Below, in pieces: positions 27,401 through 39,714 of a stretch of DNA of 64,000 nt. Numbering within the stretch: position 1 is the first letter of the stretch; each line of letters starts with the position of its first letter. The notes under the pieces were generated by a model. The model did not search any database. It saw nothing but the letters and a program-made list of their open reading frames with translations, and was not told the origin of the DNA. The translations under genes were made by a program, and so were the position numbers. The stretch comes from Puffinus mauretanicus (taxonomy: Eukaryota; Chordata; Aves; Procellariiformes; Procellariidae): contig JAJKFH010003493.1 in NCBI GenBank assembly GCA_023333565.1, positions 1,054,001 to 1,118,000 of the forward strand, given 5' to 3'.

Positions 27401-29217
27401 ATGTCCCAAGTCTGCCGCTTTCTTGTGAGACTATCACTGCTTGAAAGAACCATATTTTTTTGTTGTTTGCAAGGCTGTGAAAATACACACGTGCACAAAC
27501 ACATATCTGGGATGAGGCTGAAGTGAGACACTGATGCTCACCTTCCTACAAACGCGTGCGAGACTTAGGTAGCGACTCACCCGTGTGCAGCCTGGCATGG
27601 CGTACAGCAGAGCTGCTGCCAAACACTGCTGAGCAAGGGGATCCAGCCGCTTTGGGTCAGCTCCAGCATGTGGCAGTGCAAAGACACGCGCTGCCCAGCT
27701 GCAGAGAGGGTGCGTGAAGGAGGAAAAGGATTGCATCTGTCCTTTTTCTCTCGTATGCCTTGGCCCCATGAAACACTCCACAGTGCTGCTGCCTGGTGAG
27801 GAGCGGGCTGAAGACCCAGTGCAGCAGGTTGTCACGTCTAGCAGGTCAGGAATGACTCGTGCAGAGGTTAGGCACCAACAAAGAAGCAGGCATCTCCTCC
27901 ATCCCTCCAGGAAACAGGAATTAAAAGTGGGGGAATCGTCCTTTAGCCTATCTGCCCCAAACACTTTTGTTAAAATAAATATTGCCGTTTGACAAAGAAA
28001 AGCACTCTATTAAGGCAAGCTTACGAAGATATTCAAAGCAGTAATGGCAAAACATTAAAACTGAAAGTAACAGCATGCTGCCCTCAAATCGACATTGTTT
28101 GCTGTTTGCTTCTGAACCATGGGCCCCTGAGAAACACGAGCTGCATGGGGGGAACGAGGTGGGAAAGGGTGGGAGTTTCTGTGAGCGAGGACAGTGCCTG
28201 GCTGCCACATCTGCTGCACTAGCGCTGGACATGGTCATGGACCATCTCGAAGGATCTGGGAAGACATGTCCAATTGTGGAACGTGAAAAAAAGAGGAGTG
28301 AAAAAACATGACCATGTCCAATTGGATGATGTCGGGTCAGCCAACGTGAGTTGTAAAGTTACGTGGTAATCAGTCTGCTGACAAGCCAGAGCTCAGATTT
28401 TGCTCACAATATGATTTATCCAACAGTCACAAGTAGCAAACCAATATACTCAAAATGAAGTTGTTCCTTCATAGAAAGAAGGAAGGGAAGCTTTGTTTTC
28501 TTAATAATGTATCACAAATATTGCACTCTGCCTTTGCACAATGCACTGTAAACTCGCTTGTAATTTGTGCTGGAGGGAGGAAGTCAGCTCCATGTCTCTA
28601 CTTCATTGTAAACTTATACTTGACATCCTTTCCTTGCTTTGATATGCATTAGTAAACATTCATGACACCGACATTAATACTGAGTGAACTTACAGTGATT
28701 TGTTATATTAGATACTAAAAAACAGTCATGAGACCGTGATTTGATAGTGTTATCTCAACACCTTGCGTAGAGATGCAAGGATGATTTGGTGACATATCAT
28801 CCCTGACACATGACACATAGAGACCATGCTTCAATCAACATGCTGTGCCTCCGGGCAGCGTGGTGTTACAGCCTCTGCAGGGGAATGCCACTGCCTGCGA
28901 AACCGCCTCCCTTGCAACTAGTGGTGATGGCAGGGCTATGGAGACTGTGGGAAGCAAGAAACCAAGCCTGGTATTCAAAAATCGAATACACCAAAATATA
29001 ACAAGTTTCCTGCATGATTAATGATGTTTCATTATTTGCAGACATGTCTAAGCAAGTCAGAACCTGCTTTTCTTTTAATTATTTATTCTGCAAATAAACT
29101 GAGGAATAATAATCCTGGTGGCTCCGTTGGCAGTAGGTCTGGGCATAAATCCATCGTAATTTGTGTCGTTTCATTTTAATTCTGCCTTAAATCACTCTGT
29201 TTAATTAAATTCTAGTT
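27401..29217. other. Intergenic DNA between the solo LTR and CR1
   Basis: No gene seen. A 176-codon minus-strand frame (27434-27964) has no recognisable domain. From about 28,990 to 29,215 the DNA is AT-rich and repeat-free, with the palindrome AGACATGTCT (29040-29049), a pair of SMAD-type half-sites or a half p53-type site. TTAATTAAATT follows near 29,200. Confidence 0.5.
28227..28319. repeat. 13-bp inverted repeat with 67-bp spacer
   Basis: GGACATGGTCATG (28227-28239) is the exact reverse complement of CATGACCATGTCC (28307-28319). The second arm continues into CAATTGG, and the spacer also contains ATGTCCAATTG (28265-28275), which gives an overlapping direct repeat. Function unknown. Confidence 0.8.
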
Positions 29218-29465
29218 CACAGAATCATAGAATCATTAAGGTTGGAAAAGACCTCTAAGATCATCGAGTCCAACCGTCAACCCAACACCACCATGCCCAC
29301 TACACCATGTCCCTAAGCGCCTCATCTACCCGTCTTTTAAATACTTCCAGGGATGGTGATTCAACCACTTCCCTGGGCAGCCTGTTCCAAGGCCTGACCA
29401 CTCTTTCAGGAAAGAAATTTTTCCTAATATCCAGCCTAAACCTCCCTGATTTACTTGAGCATGTT
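29218..29465 (-). mobile_element. CR1 LINE, 5'-truncated 3' fragment
   Basis: Read on the minus strand, the fragment contains the last 48 or so codons of the CR1 reverse-transcriptase ORF. These include [24 protein letters not shown] and [13 protein letters not shown], then the stop near 29,300. A short 3' UTR follows, ending in two copies of ATTCTATG plus a variant at 29,218-29,235. CR1 elements are characteristically 5'-truncated and end in this octamer repeat instead of poly(A). The reading frame is uninterrupted, so the insertion is not very old. The left end in element orientation (near 29,465) is approximate. Confidence 0.92.
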
Positions 29466-31749
29466 GTGCCCATGCGATGTACCTCAAAATATGTAGTGGT
29501 AATGAGCAAATACCAATGGGGTGCTGTTGTAAATAAAATTATGCCAGGTATGAAAAAAGCTGGATTATTATTATTTGTTTAGAAGTGGAATCAGGATGTG
29601 TTTTCATAAGCAGTAGTTCAATCTGGTTTTGCTGCAAGCAGGTTCTGGCCTTAGCTGTCCATTGGCAAAGAAACGGCAGGTTTCATCGCTGCCCCACGCT
29701 GACATCATTCTTCCGAGAGGAAGGAGATGTTGACAAACCTTTCTTGGTGGTAAGTGCGACTGGTTGTAACATGGCAGCTGAGCAGAAAATATTGGTGGAG
29801 GTGCTTCTTTACACAAATGAGACTTCAAGCACAAGCTCCTTTTCAATCTGTTGAGAAGATCATGTGTTTTAGTGATGTGGATGTGCCTGTCGTGTGAGGT
29901 GAGCGCTGACTTTTGGCTATACCAATGGTAACGAAGGGTTACAGAAATGCTGAAGCTCAAAAATACAAACACAAATATCAGGCCTCCAGCTCACCCACTG
30001 GGCATTTCTAATTGTCAGGTGAATGGATGAGAACTGTCGTGATAAATGTCATGTATCTTGTGGGTTGTTACACAATGGTGATGGGGAAAAAGGGAAGGCG
30101 CAGAAAGGAGAAAGCTGGTGCTGCCAGTCTCTACTTGGGAAAATAACAAGCCTTTCATTAGAAATGCCTTTAAAAATGTTATTTGGAATTCATAAGAAGG
30201 TATGGTTGGTCCTGAAAATACTGGGTTTTGATGCATCGCTGGTGAATATCAGATTGCTACCAGGGCTTTGTGCACACCGACACTTCAGGCTCAGTGGCAA
30301 ACAGGCAAGAACACAGGTAAATGCTGGGCAGGTGGGAGGGTGCTCCCGTGCTCAACCCATGCCGGTTGCTTCTGGCAAAACGGCTTTCTGTCCTTGCAGA
30401 CAGCTGCGGGCTTCAATTCACGGTCCCTGACGTTTAATTGCTGAAATGAAAGCCATATATATATAATTACTGCATTGCTCAAAATACCATTGCCTATAGG
30501 CAGGAATATTAACATAGGGTGGGATCAATAGCAATTTGATTTTCCAGGTTTCAAATTGTGGTGACAAAGGCTTGCACACAATTCCCACCTCTCCTAATTT
30601 CTCCATATAAAGGCAGACAACGGCGAACCTCCTAAATCACCCCAGAGTGACTTGCAGGAGCTAACGAGTCCTCAAGGATTTACAGTGCAGTATGCAGACA
30701 CTAGAGTTTGCAGAAGCACCGTTGGTCCTGTTAGAAGACTTAAATTAGGACTTTGGTCCTACCTCATTATTTACGTTAGTAAGAAAACTTGCACATGCAA
30801 TGTAATTTTTATACCTTTGTGGCTATTTTCACATGATCATTTTGAGGGAGTCTCTTCTAAGGTCTCCTCTAATGCCTCTTGCCACCTCAGGGTGGCAAAA
30901 ACCACCCCACAGCACAACATAAGCATTAGCTATAGCTCCGTATGTGTGTGCAGGCTTTGATTAGGTACGGTGACTGTGGTAAACGACAGCGATTTTGCTA
31001 ACGCTGCGCTACTGTGTACACAACGTGGGAGTTACCGTGGGCTAGTGCTGAAATTTGCAGTGTCATGGGTAGTAAGTACACACTCTTCAAAGCCTCGTGT
31101 ACTCAGGGAACTTTCAATGGTTTAACTTAAAACGAGTTTCATACTGGGGAAAACTGTACAAGTACTTGGTTTCAGTTTAAACACAATTTATTTTAATGTC
31201 ATCTCCTGGCGGGGGGTTGTTTTTTCTTTTTTTACCAAAATGAGTGGAATTAAATGAAAGGTGGCTGCCTACATGCAATGTGCTGGATGCCCCGGCACAG
31301 GCATTGGGGCCCTTGATTTGCATAGAGACGTTGTGTTTTGTTAAAGCCTGTCAGTCGGTGTGGCCGGAGGCGAGTCCCAGACACACCGTAACATCACAGC
31401 GCGAGGGATTTGTCCTCGGGAGCCAGAGAGACGAAGTGCTGAGAAAGGAGGAGTTCACTTAGCTGCACTTAGCTCCTGAGGACGTGCAAAAGCTCTTGGT
31501 CAAAGACTCTGACTGTCTATCTCCAGCTTGGGCATCTTAAATTAAATCTTTTCTTTTTTTATCCAATCTGTTCATCTTCCTTTTGTGTAGCTCTCAGCCA
31601 TGAAGCTTTGGCTCTGCAATAAGATATTGCCAAGCTGCTGCGTGGAGAATGAACCACACTTGGAGGGCGTACACACTTGGGAGGAAAGCCATGAATGCTT
31701 CCCTCATATGTGATGATTTTTTTTCCATGTCCAGTATTGTCTTAGTTTT

Positions 31750-31850
31750 ATTTTCATCATTTCACACGTAAGAAGATAAATTAATGGATGTGCAAAACAT
31801 CACACAGTGAAGTAAAGCCAACAGCTGAAGTAAGGGCTTCCACCCCAAGC
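31750..31850. mobile_element. Possible ancient L3/MIR-like remnant
   Basis: TTCACACGTAAGAAG, ATGTGCAAAACATCACACAG and AGCTGAAGTAAGGGCTTCCA follow the order of the conserved 3' region of old L3/CR1-type elements (TTTTACAGATGAGG, then GCCCAAGGTCACACAG, then AGAGCTGGGA). Divergence is high and the call is tentative. Confidence 0.3.
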
Positions 31851-34800
31851 AGAGGTTTGTCCCTCCAAACTTTGACCCTGTGTTAGAGCCAGTGTTTTTG
31901 AAATGTACGTTTTAAAAATACATGTGGTAGCATCTTACGGCTTTGTTAATATATTTAGATTCATTATACGATATACACAGTAATTGCTTTTCAGTGAGGT
32001 CCTAGGTACATGAAAGATTCAAAAAAATGTAAGATTTTTCATTGACGGCAAGTTTTAAAAAATAAAAGCTGGCGTATTACTTGAAGGAGAGAAAAGGCCA
32101 TGAAACAGGTATTTTTACTTGGCAAAAGAAAAGATTTTTAGCTTCTAAATATGCAGAGACACTATATCAACTATCACAAATGTGTGCTGGTGATGCAGCC
32201 AACAACACTTAATTATCAGTTCTACAGGAAAATTAGGTGAGAAAATTACTTGTCTTTTTATATTTATTTTATTTATAAAAGAACCCAAAGACGATGACAA
32301 TTCTCACTACAGCATGTTAGACATAGATGGCTTGTCTGTCTTATTCTTCTCCCTTGGTGATACAGATTGATAAATTCCTGCAGTGTACACAATTTAATTT
32401 GCGTTACCCTTTTACAAAGTTTTTTTCTGTAGTTTTGAAGGAAGCTGTTTTGGTAGAGATGAAGCAGTCTCATCTTTTGTAGTGTCTTAGATTAGAAACG
32501 TTTGAGATATCAGGGCAAGAAAGCTATTTGGTCCAATACATTGACCTTCTTTGCAACGTGTTGGTCATTGGTTTTGTGTGTTGATATTATTTGTGTATGC
32601 ATCTCACTTCTTTCTTCCTCCAGAAATCATTTGGGGCATTAAGCAATATCTAGTCATGAAGATGCTGGTCATATTAGCGTGGCTTGATGTGTCTTTGGTG
32701 GCTTGGTTTGTGTGTATTTTTGGCCCCAATGATAAAACGAAACGGTCTGGTCTATTCTTGTAATTTTCCTTCCCATTTCCATTAAGTAAACAGCAGACGT
32801 GTGCTCTTGGGTGATGGTTTTACTGTACAGTATTTGTTAGCATCCCTAACAAATGGGATTATTAAGTTATTCCTGGGTTATACCCAGCCTGATTATTTCT
32901 TCCCAGTGCAGGGGCAGAAGTAAGCAGCCGCGGTTGGAGGGAAGAAGAGGACAGAGCATGGATGGGACCGCAGCAGTACCGCAAGCCTGTCTTGCTGCCG
33001 AACATTTTGTATCGTGAAATCACAGCCCCATGGAGCATGGGAACAACAGGAGACACTCACAGTTTTCAGGGTTAGATCTAAATTTGATCAATGATTTGAT
33101 TCTAACTATGCTAACCCTGGAGCACGCAAGAAAAATTTCACCCTCTGAAGATGCCTTAATATATGATTAGTTTCATGTTGGGCTTTAATTCCTTAACGCC
33201 CAGGTGTGTAATAAAACAGGAGACTGCCCAGACCCACAGTCCAGTCTGTGTTTGGTCCTGACTACTTCTTCTGTAGATGTCCTCTCTTCCCAGATGGACA
33301 GAGGTCAGCTAACATGCACTGAAAGATTTTGTGCTAGCAAACCTGGTTTGCTCCTAAAGGAACTCTAGAGGAGAGGACTTATTTATTTTGGGTTTAAAAA
33401 GGTAACTTAAATGGCAAATGAAGAAGTATCTCAGCCTGAAAAAGTACTGAAGCAGTCAGGGATGATTCCACAGCAGCGAAGTGGGCTGAAGTGGCACTTT
33501 CTTCCCCTCTGGCTGCCTGTTCCTGCCCCCGCAGCGCTTTGTCCGGTCATGCAGCGAGAGGCACCTGGGAGCTCATCACTCTTAAGGGTAATCTTTACCT
33601 TCTTTTTGCTTAGTTATATTTAAGCTGAATTGGTTTCTCTGTCCAGGGGGCCATAAGCAAACAGGGAGATGGTGTGGCACAGGGGATGCTGAGGTAGATG
33701 TTGCTAATGAAAGAAATGTTCTTCAGATGCCAGCCTCTGTCCCATGCTGGAAGAGAGTCTCTGAGAGAGCAGCAGCAGCTACCGTGACGTGTTTGTTTCA
33801 TTTTCCTTGCCCTGGGGCATCCCGAGCGACTCTGCTGCATGGAGTGACAGATAAGGCAAGGGGAAGTGGAAAAGCAGGAAGAGAAATCACTCTTTGAACA
33901 TCAGGGTAAGAAATAAACCATCAGGGACTAAACTGGTTTTAATTTTGTCTCTGGTGACATGGGACTCTGGTGCACATCTGTCACCATGGCCAATGTAGTT
34001 GGTACACAGGAATATGACAGGAAAAATCTTGGCTAGAAAAATCTTATTGCATGTGTATGATGGAAGATGAAAGAGAAGAGAAAAGCAATGTTGAGAGGGA
34101 ACAGGCACCTAGGTCTCAGCAGCTGCAAGTTTCCATCCAGTATATCATCCTACACCAGTGGCGACCGCCTGTTCACCAGTGGTAAGGGGAGAGTGCCCCT
34201 GGAAGTGCGTGGCATTTCAAGGAAAGCAGATCATAGGCAACGTCCTTTTGAGAGCGGGTTTGGTTGTTCCTTGCGTAAAATAGGAATAGTAATGGCTGAG
34301 CAAGAGTGTAGTGTTCCCAGGGTGGAGAGTAAGGGAAGTCATTTAGAAAATGTTGGTACATCAATTAGAAGGAACACGTTAATTTGCCCTTGATTTCCAT
34401 TAAGAGCATATCTGATGGATTAAAACTGGAAGAGGTGAGAAAAAGAGGGAGAGGGGCAAATCTGGCAAGGGAGGAAATGTAAAACCGCAGCAGGTTTCCT
34501 TCCCAGCAGCCTTTTCCCCGGGGTGCTCGGGTGGGCTCACTGATGAGCCAAAGCTGTTATTCCTTCCACTAATACCTGGTGACCCCCCAGCAGCATCCTT
34601 TTGAGCCTGCCTGGCCCACAATGCCTGGAGCATTTCCCCTTCGTGTGCTCTGCTGCCTACCTGCTCTGGCAACCGTACAGCGTGAACGCCTCTTTCTCCT
34701 ACTCGGGGCCGCGCCAGGTTGCCCTCGGCTCACGGAGACATTTATGAGTGGTCAGCATATGTGCCGAGAGGTGAGGGTGGGCAGGGGTGGGAAAGGTGGC

Positions 34801-34988
34801 GGGATGGGTCTGGCCCCCACTGCGGCACTGGAGCCGGCCCCGCTGGGGCAGCGACCTGCTGCTTCCCGTGCAGCATCCCGACACCTGGAGAAGACCATGG
34901 CCAGGAGGGGAAGGGGCTGGTGGGCGGTGGGCAGCCAGGAAGGGTGGGCTTGTGGCACAGCAAGGTTGTTCCAGGTGCAGTTATGTTC

Positions 34989-35007
34989 TTTTTTTTTTTT
35001 TTTTTTT
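34989..35007. repeat. T(19) homopolymer
   Basis: A run of 19 T at the junction of a GC-rich segment (34.5-34.98 kb) and AT-rich DNA. It generates a poly-Lys tract in the minus-strand open frame that spans it. Confidence 0.9.
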
Positions 35008-35297
35008 AATTTTTCCTGATCATTTGTTAATAAACATGCAAGCAAGGGTCTAGCTGGCTGTTGGAATTGGTACCAGTTCTGGTACTGGTGTGTCCAGCCA
35101 ATTTCTGTATTTTTTAGGAGTGCACATGCCATTGCAACCAAGGAAATCATGCTCTCCTGGGACTCAGATCTAATAGTGTCTAATAAAAGGCTTGATGAAG
35201 AGAAATTTCTGCAAGATTTATTTTCCCCTGGGAAATTAAGCATTGTATACCAGAGCATGCATGGCATATGGCTGCCTATCCATGGGAACACTGAATC

Positions 35298-35400
35298 CAG
35301 CCCCTGATTCAGCAAAGTACTGAGAGTGGTGTTTAGTTGTGATAAACGGGACTTAAGCGCAGGTCTAAAGCTGGGCATGTGCTTAACTGAATCAAAGCCA
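35298..35400. mobile_element. Ancient palindromic MITE-like element, decayed
   Basis: The ends CCCCTGATTCAGCAAAG and CATGTGCTTAACTGAATC, with an internal CGGGACTTAAGC, resemble an old palindromic repeat common in turtles, crocodilians and birds. Its ends read GATTCAGCAAAGCACTTAAGC in one orientation and the reverse at the other. Many substitutions are present. The family assignment is from memory and the superfamily is not settled. Confidence 0.45.
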
Positions 35401-35401
35401 T

Positions 35402-38400
35402 TTGCATTTTTGCATAGACAAATGTAAACCACTGAGATTTGTGTTGTGACCTGAAGCTATTTTTTTCTTAGGCAAGCACTGGATCAAAAAACGGAGGTGA
35501 GCCTATTTTCCAGATTAATTCCATTTATTTTAGAGGTGTGTTACTCTGTCTCTTCACCTTCCAGATATCACTTGCAAACGAGAAAAGGTACGCATAAATT
35601 GGTTTGCAAGACCAAGTGCACAATCCACATAGTGCAATGGGTCTTCTGTCTGTTATCTTTATTATTGCTATTATATCACCCTGCTCCGGCCGCAGGAGAC
35701 AATGGCCATATACTTTGTGGTGGAAGGTTAAGGAACTGTCAAACAATTGACCAGATTTGTTTTCTTGGCTGATCATTTACAGATTTGTTTATGCTTTAAT
35801 GTTGAAGTATTTCTATCCTGGTATGTCTTGCTGTCTAGGAAAGAAAGCACTCAAGCTGCCTGCCGCCATGTAAGTGTCTGATTCTTTTTTTAATGTTAAT
35901 GGTAGGTTGTAGCAAAGAACCCTAGAACAACGTTTTAACTCTTAAAAAACTAGTCTCCTTGGTGGTTTTAAGTTACTTGCTTCTTAATTACTTTGAAACT
36001 TGCTCTTGCATTTAAAAAAAAAAAAAGAATCTGATATGTCGTTTTTCTAAATAGTGATACTTCAAAACCAGAGACCTGCTGCTGGGTGTCATTCTAGGCT
36101 TTCAGACATCACCATGTTTCTCTTGGAGCTTTTGGAGGCTCAGAAATTGGTATGCAAATACCCAATAACCTTTTGCATTAACCTCCTTAAGGTCAATAAA
36201 CATTTCACTTTAAACAGCAATGCTCCCAGATGAGAGAGTTGAAGGTCCAGCCTGCTTATCTTTTTTCAAACAGGTGAATTATTACCCTGTGAAAAACTGG
36301 AATATAAGTCCTTTTCTCATCTCTTACAACCTGTGATGCAGAGTGGTCAGGGTTCATTTGTTCTCCCTCTTTCTTTGGTGGCCATTTGGCCACAAAATTC
36401 AAACACACTTTCTTAAACAGTCGTGCAATCACACTAGTCTCCAATATTTGCACTAATTTCCTTGTCCTCCACTTTGCATTTGGTCTAGAAAACACTGCAG
36501 AGCCACCACAGTGAATTTGGGGGACAAAGCAGCAGTGGCAGCCGGACAGACGCCCCGTCCGTGTACAGCTCCGCTGCAGCCAGGTCACCGGACGGGCCTT
36601 CGGACGGCGGGAGGTTTTATGGGGGGACTGAACAGTGCGTGTGCAGGGACGCGCGGGTACAGAGGGGTGAATGAAGGACACACTGCAAGGAAGAGCAAAG
36701 GCACGTAGTGCTGGAACTAAGACAGAAAACCGAGATTTTGTGCTAAGCGTAAAAAGGAAAAATTTCTCTCGACATCCAAGGCAGAAGCATGGCCCATTGC
36801 GTAAAGCAGGAAGCAGAGTCAGGACAGACTTCTGGATGTTATTTCTTGTTACTGGCTGTGGTGAGACTTTGTACGTGCCCCCATTTCCTATCTTTAACAT
36901 AAGGGTTGTACTTGCTAAAATGGTAAAAACCAATGGCTCTGCAGGAGCTTTGGCTGACAGACAGAGAAAACTACTTGGGATCTCTTCTGTAACTCACAAC
37001 AAATTGTAACTACACTTCTTTAAAGTCACTCAGCTGAAGAAGTAAATACCTGAATTAAATAAACATAACAAATTTTAAGCTAGTTTTTAATATGACAGCC
37101 TTTAAAAGCAGCGGGACCTACCCCAGCATTTGTTCTTCACCCAGAAGTCTTTTTCGTACTAAAACAAAACATGCAAGAAGTGTAAGTAGGAAGAAGAGGG
37201 GAGACTGTGCCCCCTCTCTCCTCCCTCACACTTGGACCCAGCAGCTGAGATTCAAATGCAAATGCCAGTACTCTCTAACTCTCCAGGAACTTTTGAGTCT
37301 TGGTGTCTTACACCTATGTGATAACTTTAGGCTAAATTAAAAATCAAAGAGATTTCCTCTGGAGTAAGGTGTTGCTTGTCACGAGTGAGGATATCATAAT
37401 CGGAGCTGCCGGGAGGTTTATGAACTCCATTTGCCAAAGGAGGCTTTAGGACTGCGAAGCACCAGAGTCCGTATTTTCTGTCTGGAGTCATCCCAGCTAC
37501 TGCCTTCCCTGCACCAGACGTGTAAAACCAAGAAATGTGCTTCAGATTCCATTTAAATGCCAATACACCTCTCTCTTCGGTGTGAACTTGATGGCATTGG
37601 GGGGCTGAGATTGTGTCCCAGCTCTCACCCCGCTGCTGTGGTGGCTCCTAGGTGGAGTGAGAGGCAGGTCCTGGGTGCAGGTGCCCACTGCCAGGGTGCT
37701 GTGCAATCTCCTTGTCACATCTCGTCTGACTGGAGCTGCGTGATGTGACAGGTCAAGGTCTCAACTGTAGCTGCCAGTCTGTGCACTTTAAAGCTTTGAT
37801 TCCCCCCTGCTTTTCCCTCCCCCACTGTCCCCTAAGCACGCACACCCGTCGTAGCCAAGGTGGTAAATGGGGGGAAAAAAGCTCTTTCATAGTTTTATTT
37901 TAGCAAATCTAGGATGGGACATTCAAAGTCAGTAGCAACATTAGTAGAAACACAGAGGGGGTTTAATGGCAGAGGAAAAATTTTCTTTGATCTCTTTATA
38001 TCTGCTCTTCATCTTTGCCTTTTCTCAGTAACTCAAATGACAGTCAGACTATTCTTGAAGAATGCATTATAGCTGGGGGTCACATTCAGCTTTTTTGCTG
38101 TATGTGAAATTTCAGAACCACTTTTTTAATCTAAATCATGGCATAGAAAATGTACGGTACCTCTGACTTGGTTTAGTCACAAGAATCATGTGTGCATGTA
38201 AGAAAGAGAGAGAGGGAGAGAGAAAAAAGACTGATACTGTTTGGGAAAGAGCATAGCCATCAAAACTTGGTGAGAAAAGCTCATACAAGTTTGCTAACTT
38301 CTGTAAAGTACCAACTTTCCAGCTTTACTTGGCCTATGGTACATTGATGTTTCCTCAATGTACCAATTACAAAGAAAGGTGGTTGAGGAGGAAAAAATTC

Positions 38401-39000
38401 TCTGTGCAGGCACAATTCTTTTTCCATGTCCGGCGAAATTTGAAAATTAACCATTTGACAGGGGAAGGACAGTTTTAAATGTAGAGAAGGTTGGTTTGGG
38501 GTTTGTTTTTTTTGGTTTGTTTTTTTTTTTTTTTAAGGGGAATCTACAGAAGCAATAAATGTCCAAAGGACAGAGGGATAGTGGCGAGACCACGTTAATG
38601 AATTTGCAAAAAGAGAAATATGATTTTGTATATGATATTTCTCAGGCAGAATTTGATAAGTTGTATGGGGCTTTCTCCAGTTTCTAATCGCTGGAAAAAC
38701 TTTCTTGGGAGTCAATTCACTATTGACTAGCACCATGCAATAGACATTTTTGATAGCAAAAAACAAATGTCAAGTGCTGGTATTTCGCAACTGGCGTTCA
38801 CTTTCACCTGGTGCAAATAACACTACACAAGATGGTACACAGAGAATCCAACCCGTTGACACTGAAGACCAGTAAGTGTAACCATAACACCTTGCTGGTG
38901 GTGTTTTACTCTGGCCCAAGTTAAAGGCTAACACAGACACGTGATTTGGGGGATTCAAACCACAGGTAACATTTTTTTTTTATATAGATACGTGTGCATA
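35402..39000. other. Intergenic DNA with octamer-motif cluster, no gene seen
   Basis: The minus-strand 225-codon frame (36256-36933) has no recognisable domain and spans a small CpG-rich pocket at 36.54-36.68 kb. A FOXH1-type AATCCACA is at 35622-35629. POU octamers lie at 36152 and 37256. A GA-rich tract is at about 38,202-38,225 and a T(15) run at 38520-38534. Confidence 0.5.
36145..36159 (+). promoter_or_regulatory. SOX-OCT-like composite site
   Basis: AATTGGTATGCAAAT contains the perfect POU octamer ATGCAAAT (36152-36159) and matches the SOX2-OCT4 composite consensus at 13 of 15 positions. Further octamers lie at 35400-35407 (reverse) and 37256-37263. Factor binding is inferred from sequence alone. 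Confidence 0.3.
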
Positions 39001-39006
39001 CACATT

Positions 39007-39065
39007 GCTGGATCAGTCCAAAGGTCCATCCATCCTCTCTTTGTCAGTGGCGTACATGCCACACT
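39007..39065. mobile_element. Short remnant of the same GGTCAGACCAAAGG-type old repeat
   Basis: GCTGGATCAGTCCAAAGGTC followed by CATCCATCC and TGTCAGTGGCG resembles the start of the same sauropsid repeat seen at 21,960. Only about 60 bp is recognisable. Confidence 0.4.
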
Positions 39066-39714
39066 GCAAGCAAGGAGTGCTTCAAGGGCTCCCTGCGTTG
39101 CATGAATGTGCTTGGCAGCCCCATCTGAGAGTATTTTACCTGGGCTGTTCCGGGCCATTTCCCATCTCCCCAGCACTTTGTCGCGGTGCATTCTCACCAT
39201 TTTTGCAATTATCACAGTTAGCATTGTCTTTCTGCAAGTGAACAGCGAGGCAGCTGAGTTTCTTAGACAATGTGAAATATTTTACCATACATATTTTTTT
39301 TCTTGCACTGTCAAATCTTGTGCCTGCTGCTTTTCCATTTTCTATCAAGCTTTCACTGTTACAACTCCAGCACCTTTGCATTGTTACTCATGAATTTCAG
39401 GACTGCCAGTGCAGGAAGGCTCCGTCTACAAACACCCCCGCCCCTTCTATTTCCACACGGTAACTTCTCTATTAGCAACTGGTTACCGATTTTTTTTCTA
39501 TTACTGCTAAAATAATTTTTGGAATTGGAGGATTTGTACGTCTGTTTTGAAGAGAGAAAGCAAGCTTTAGAAATGTGTGCTTTGTGCAGGAGAGTTTACC
39601 CTCTGTCCATGCTGCAAGGTTTATTTTTCAGATCTCACAGAAAAAGGATATTGGTGCTGGGATTGTCCAGTTCCATGAGAACATCCTCATTTAAAAGGAC
39701 ATCATGGATTGCCT

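Larger units (their letters stand above)
29470..35295. other. Intergenic DNA, no gene seen
   Basis: Mixed to AT-rich; frames of up to 146 codons only. POU octamer ATTTGCAT lies at 31316-31323 and a FOXH1-type TGTGTATT at 32711-32718. A GC-rich section at 34.45-34.98 kb ends at the T(19) run. Confidence 0.55.

Noticed and set aside
34752..35432. 226-codon minus-strand frame
   Set aside because: Crosses a T(19) run that gives poly-Lys and an old repeat; chance frame.
36256..36933. 225-codon minus-strand frame
   Set aside because: No domain, no splice partners, and spans a composition change; best explained by chance.
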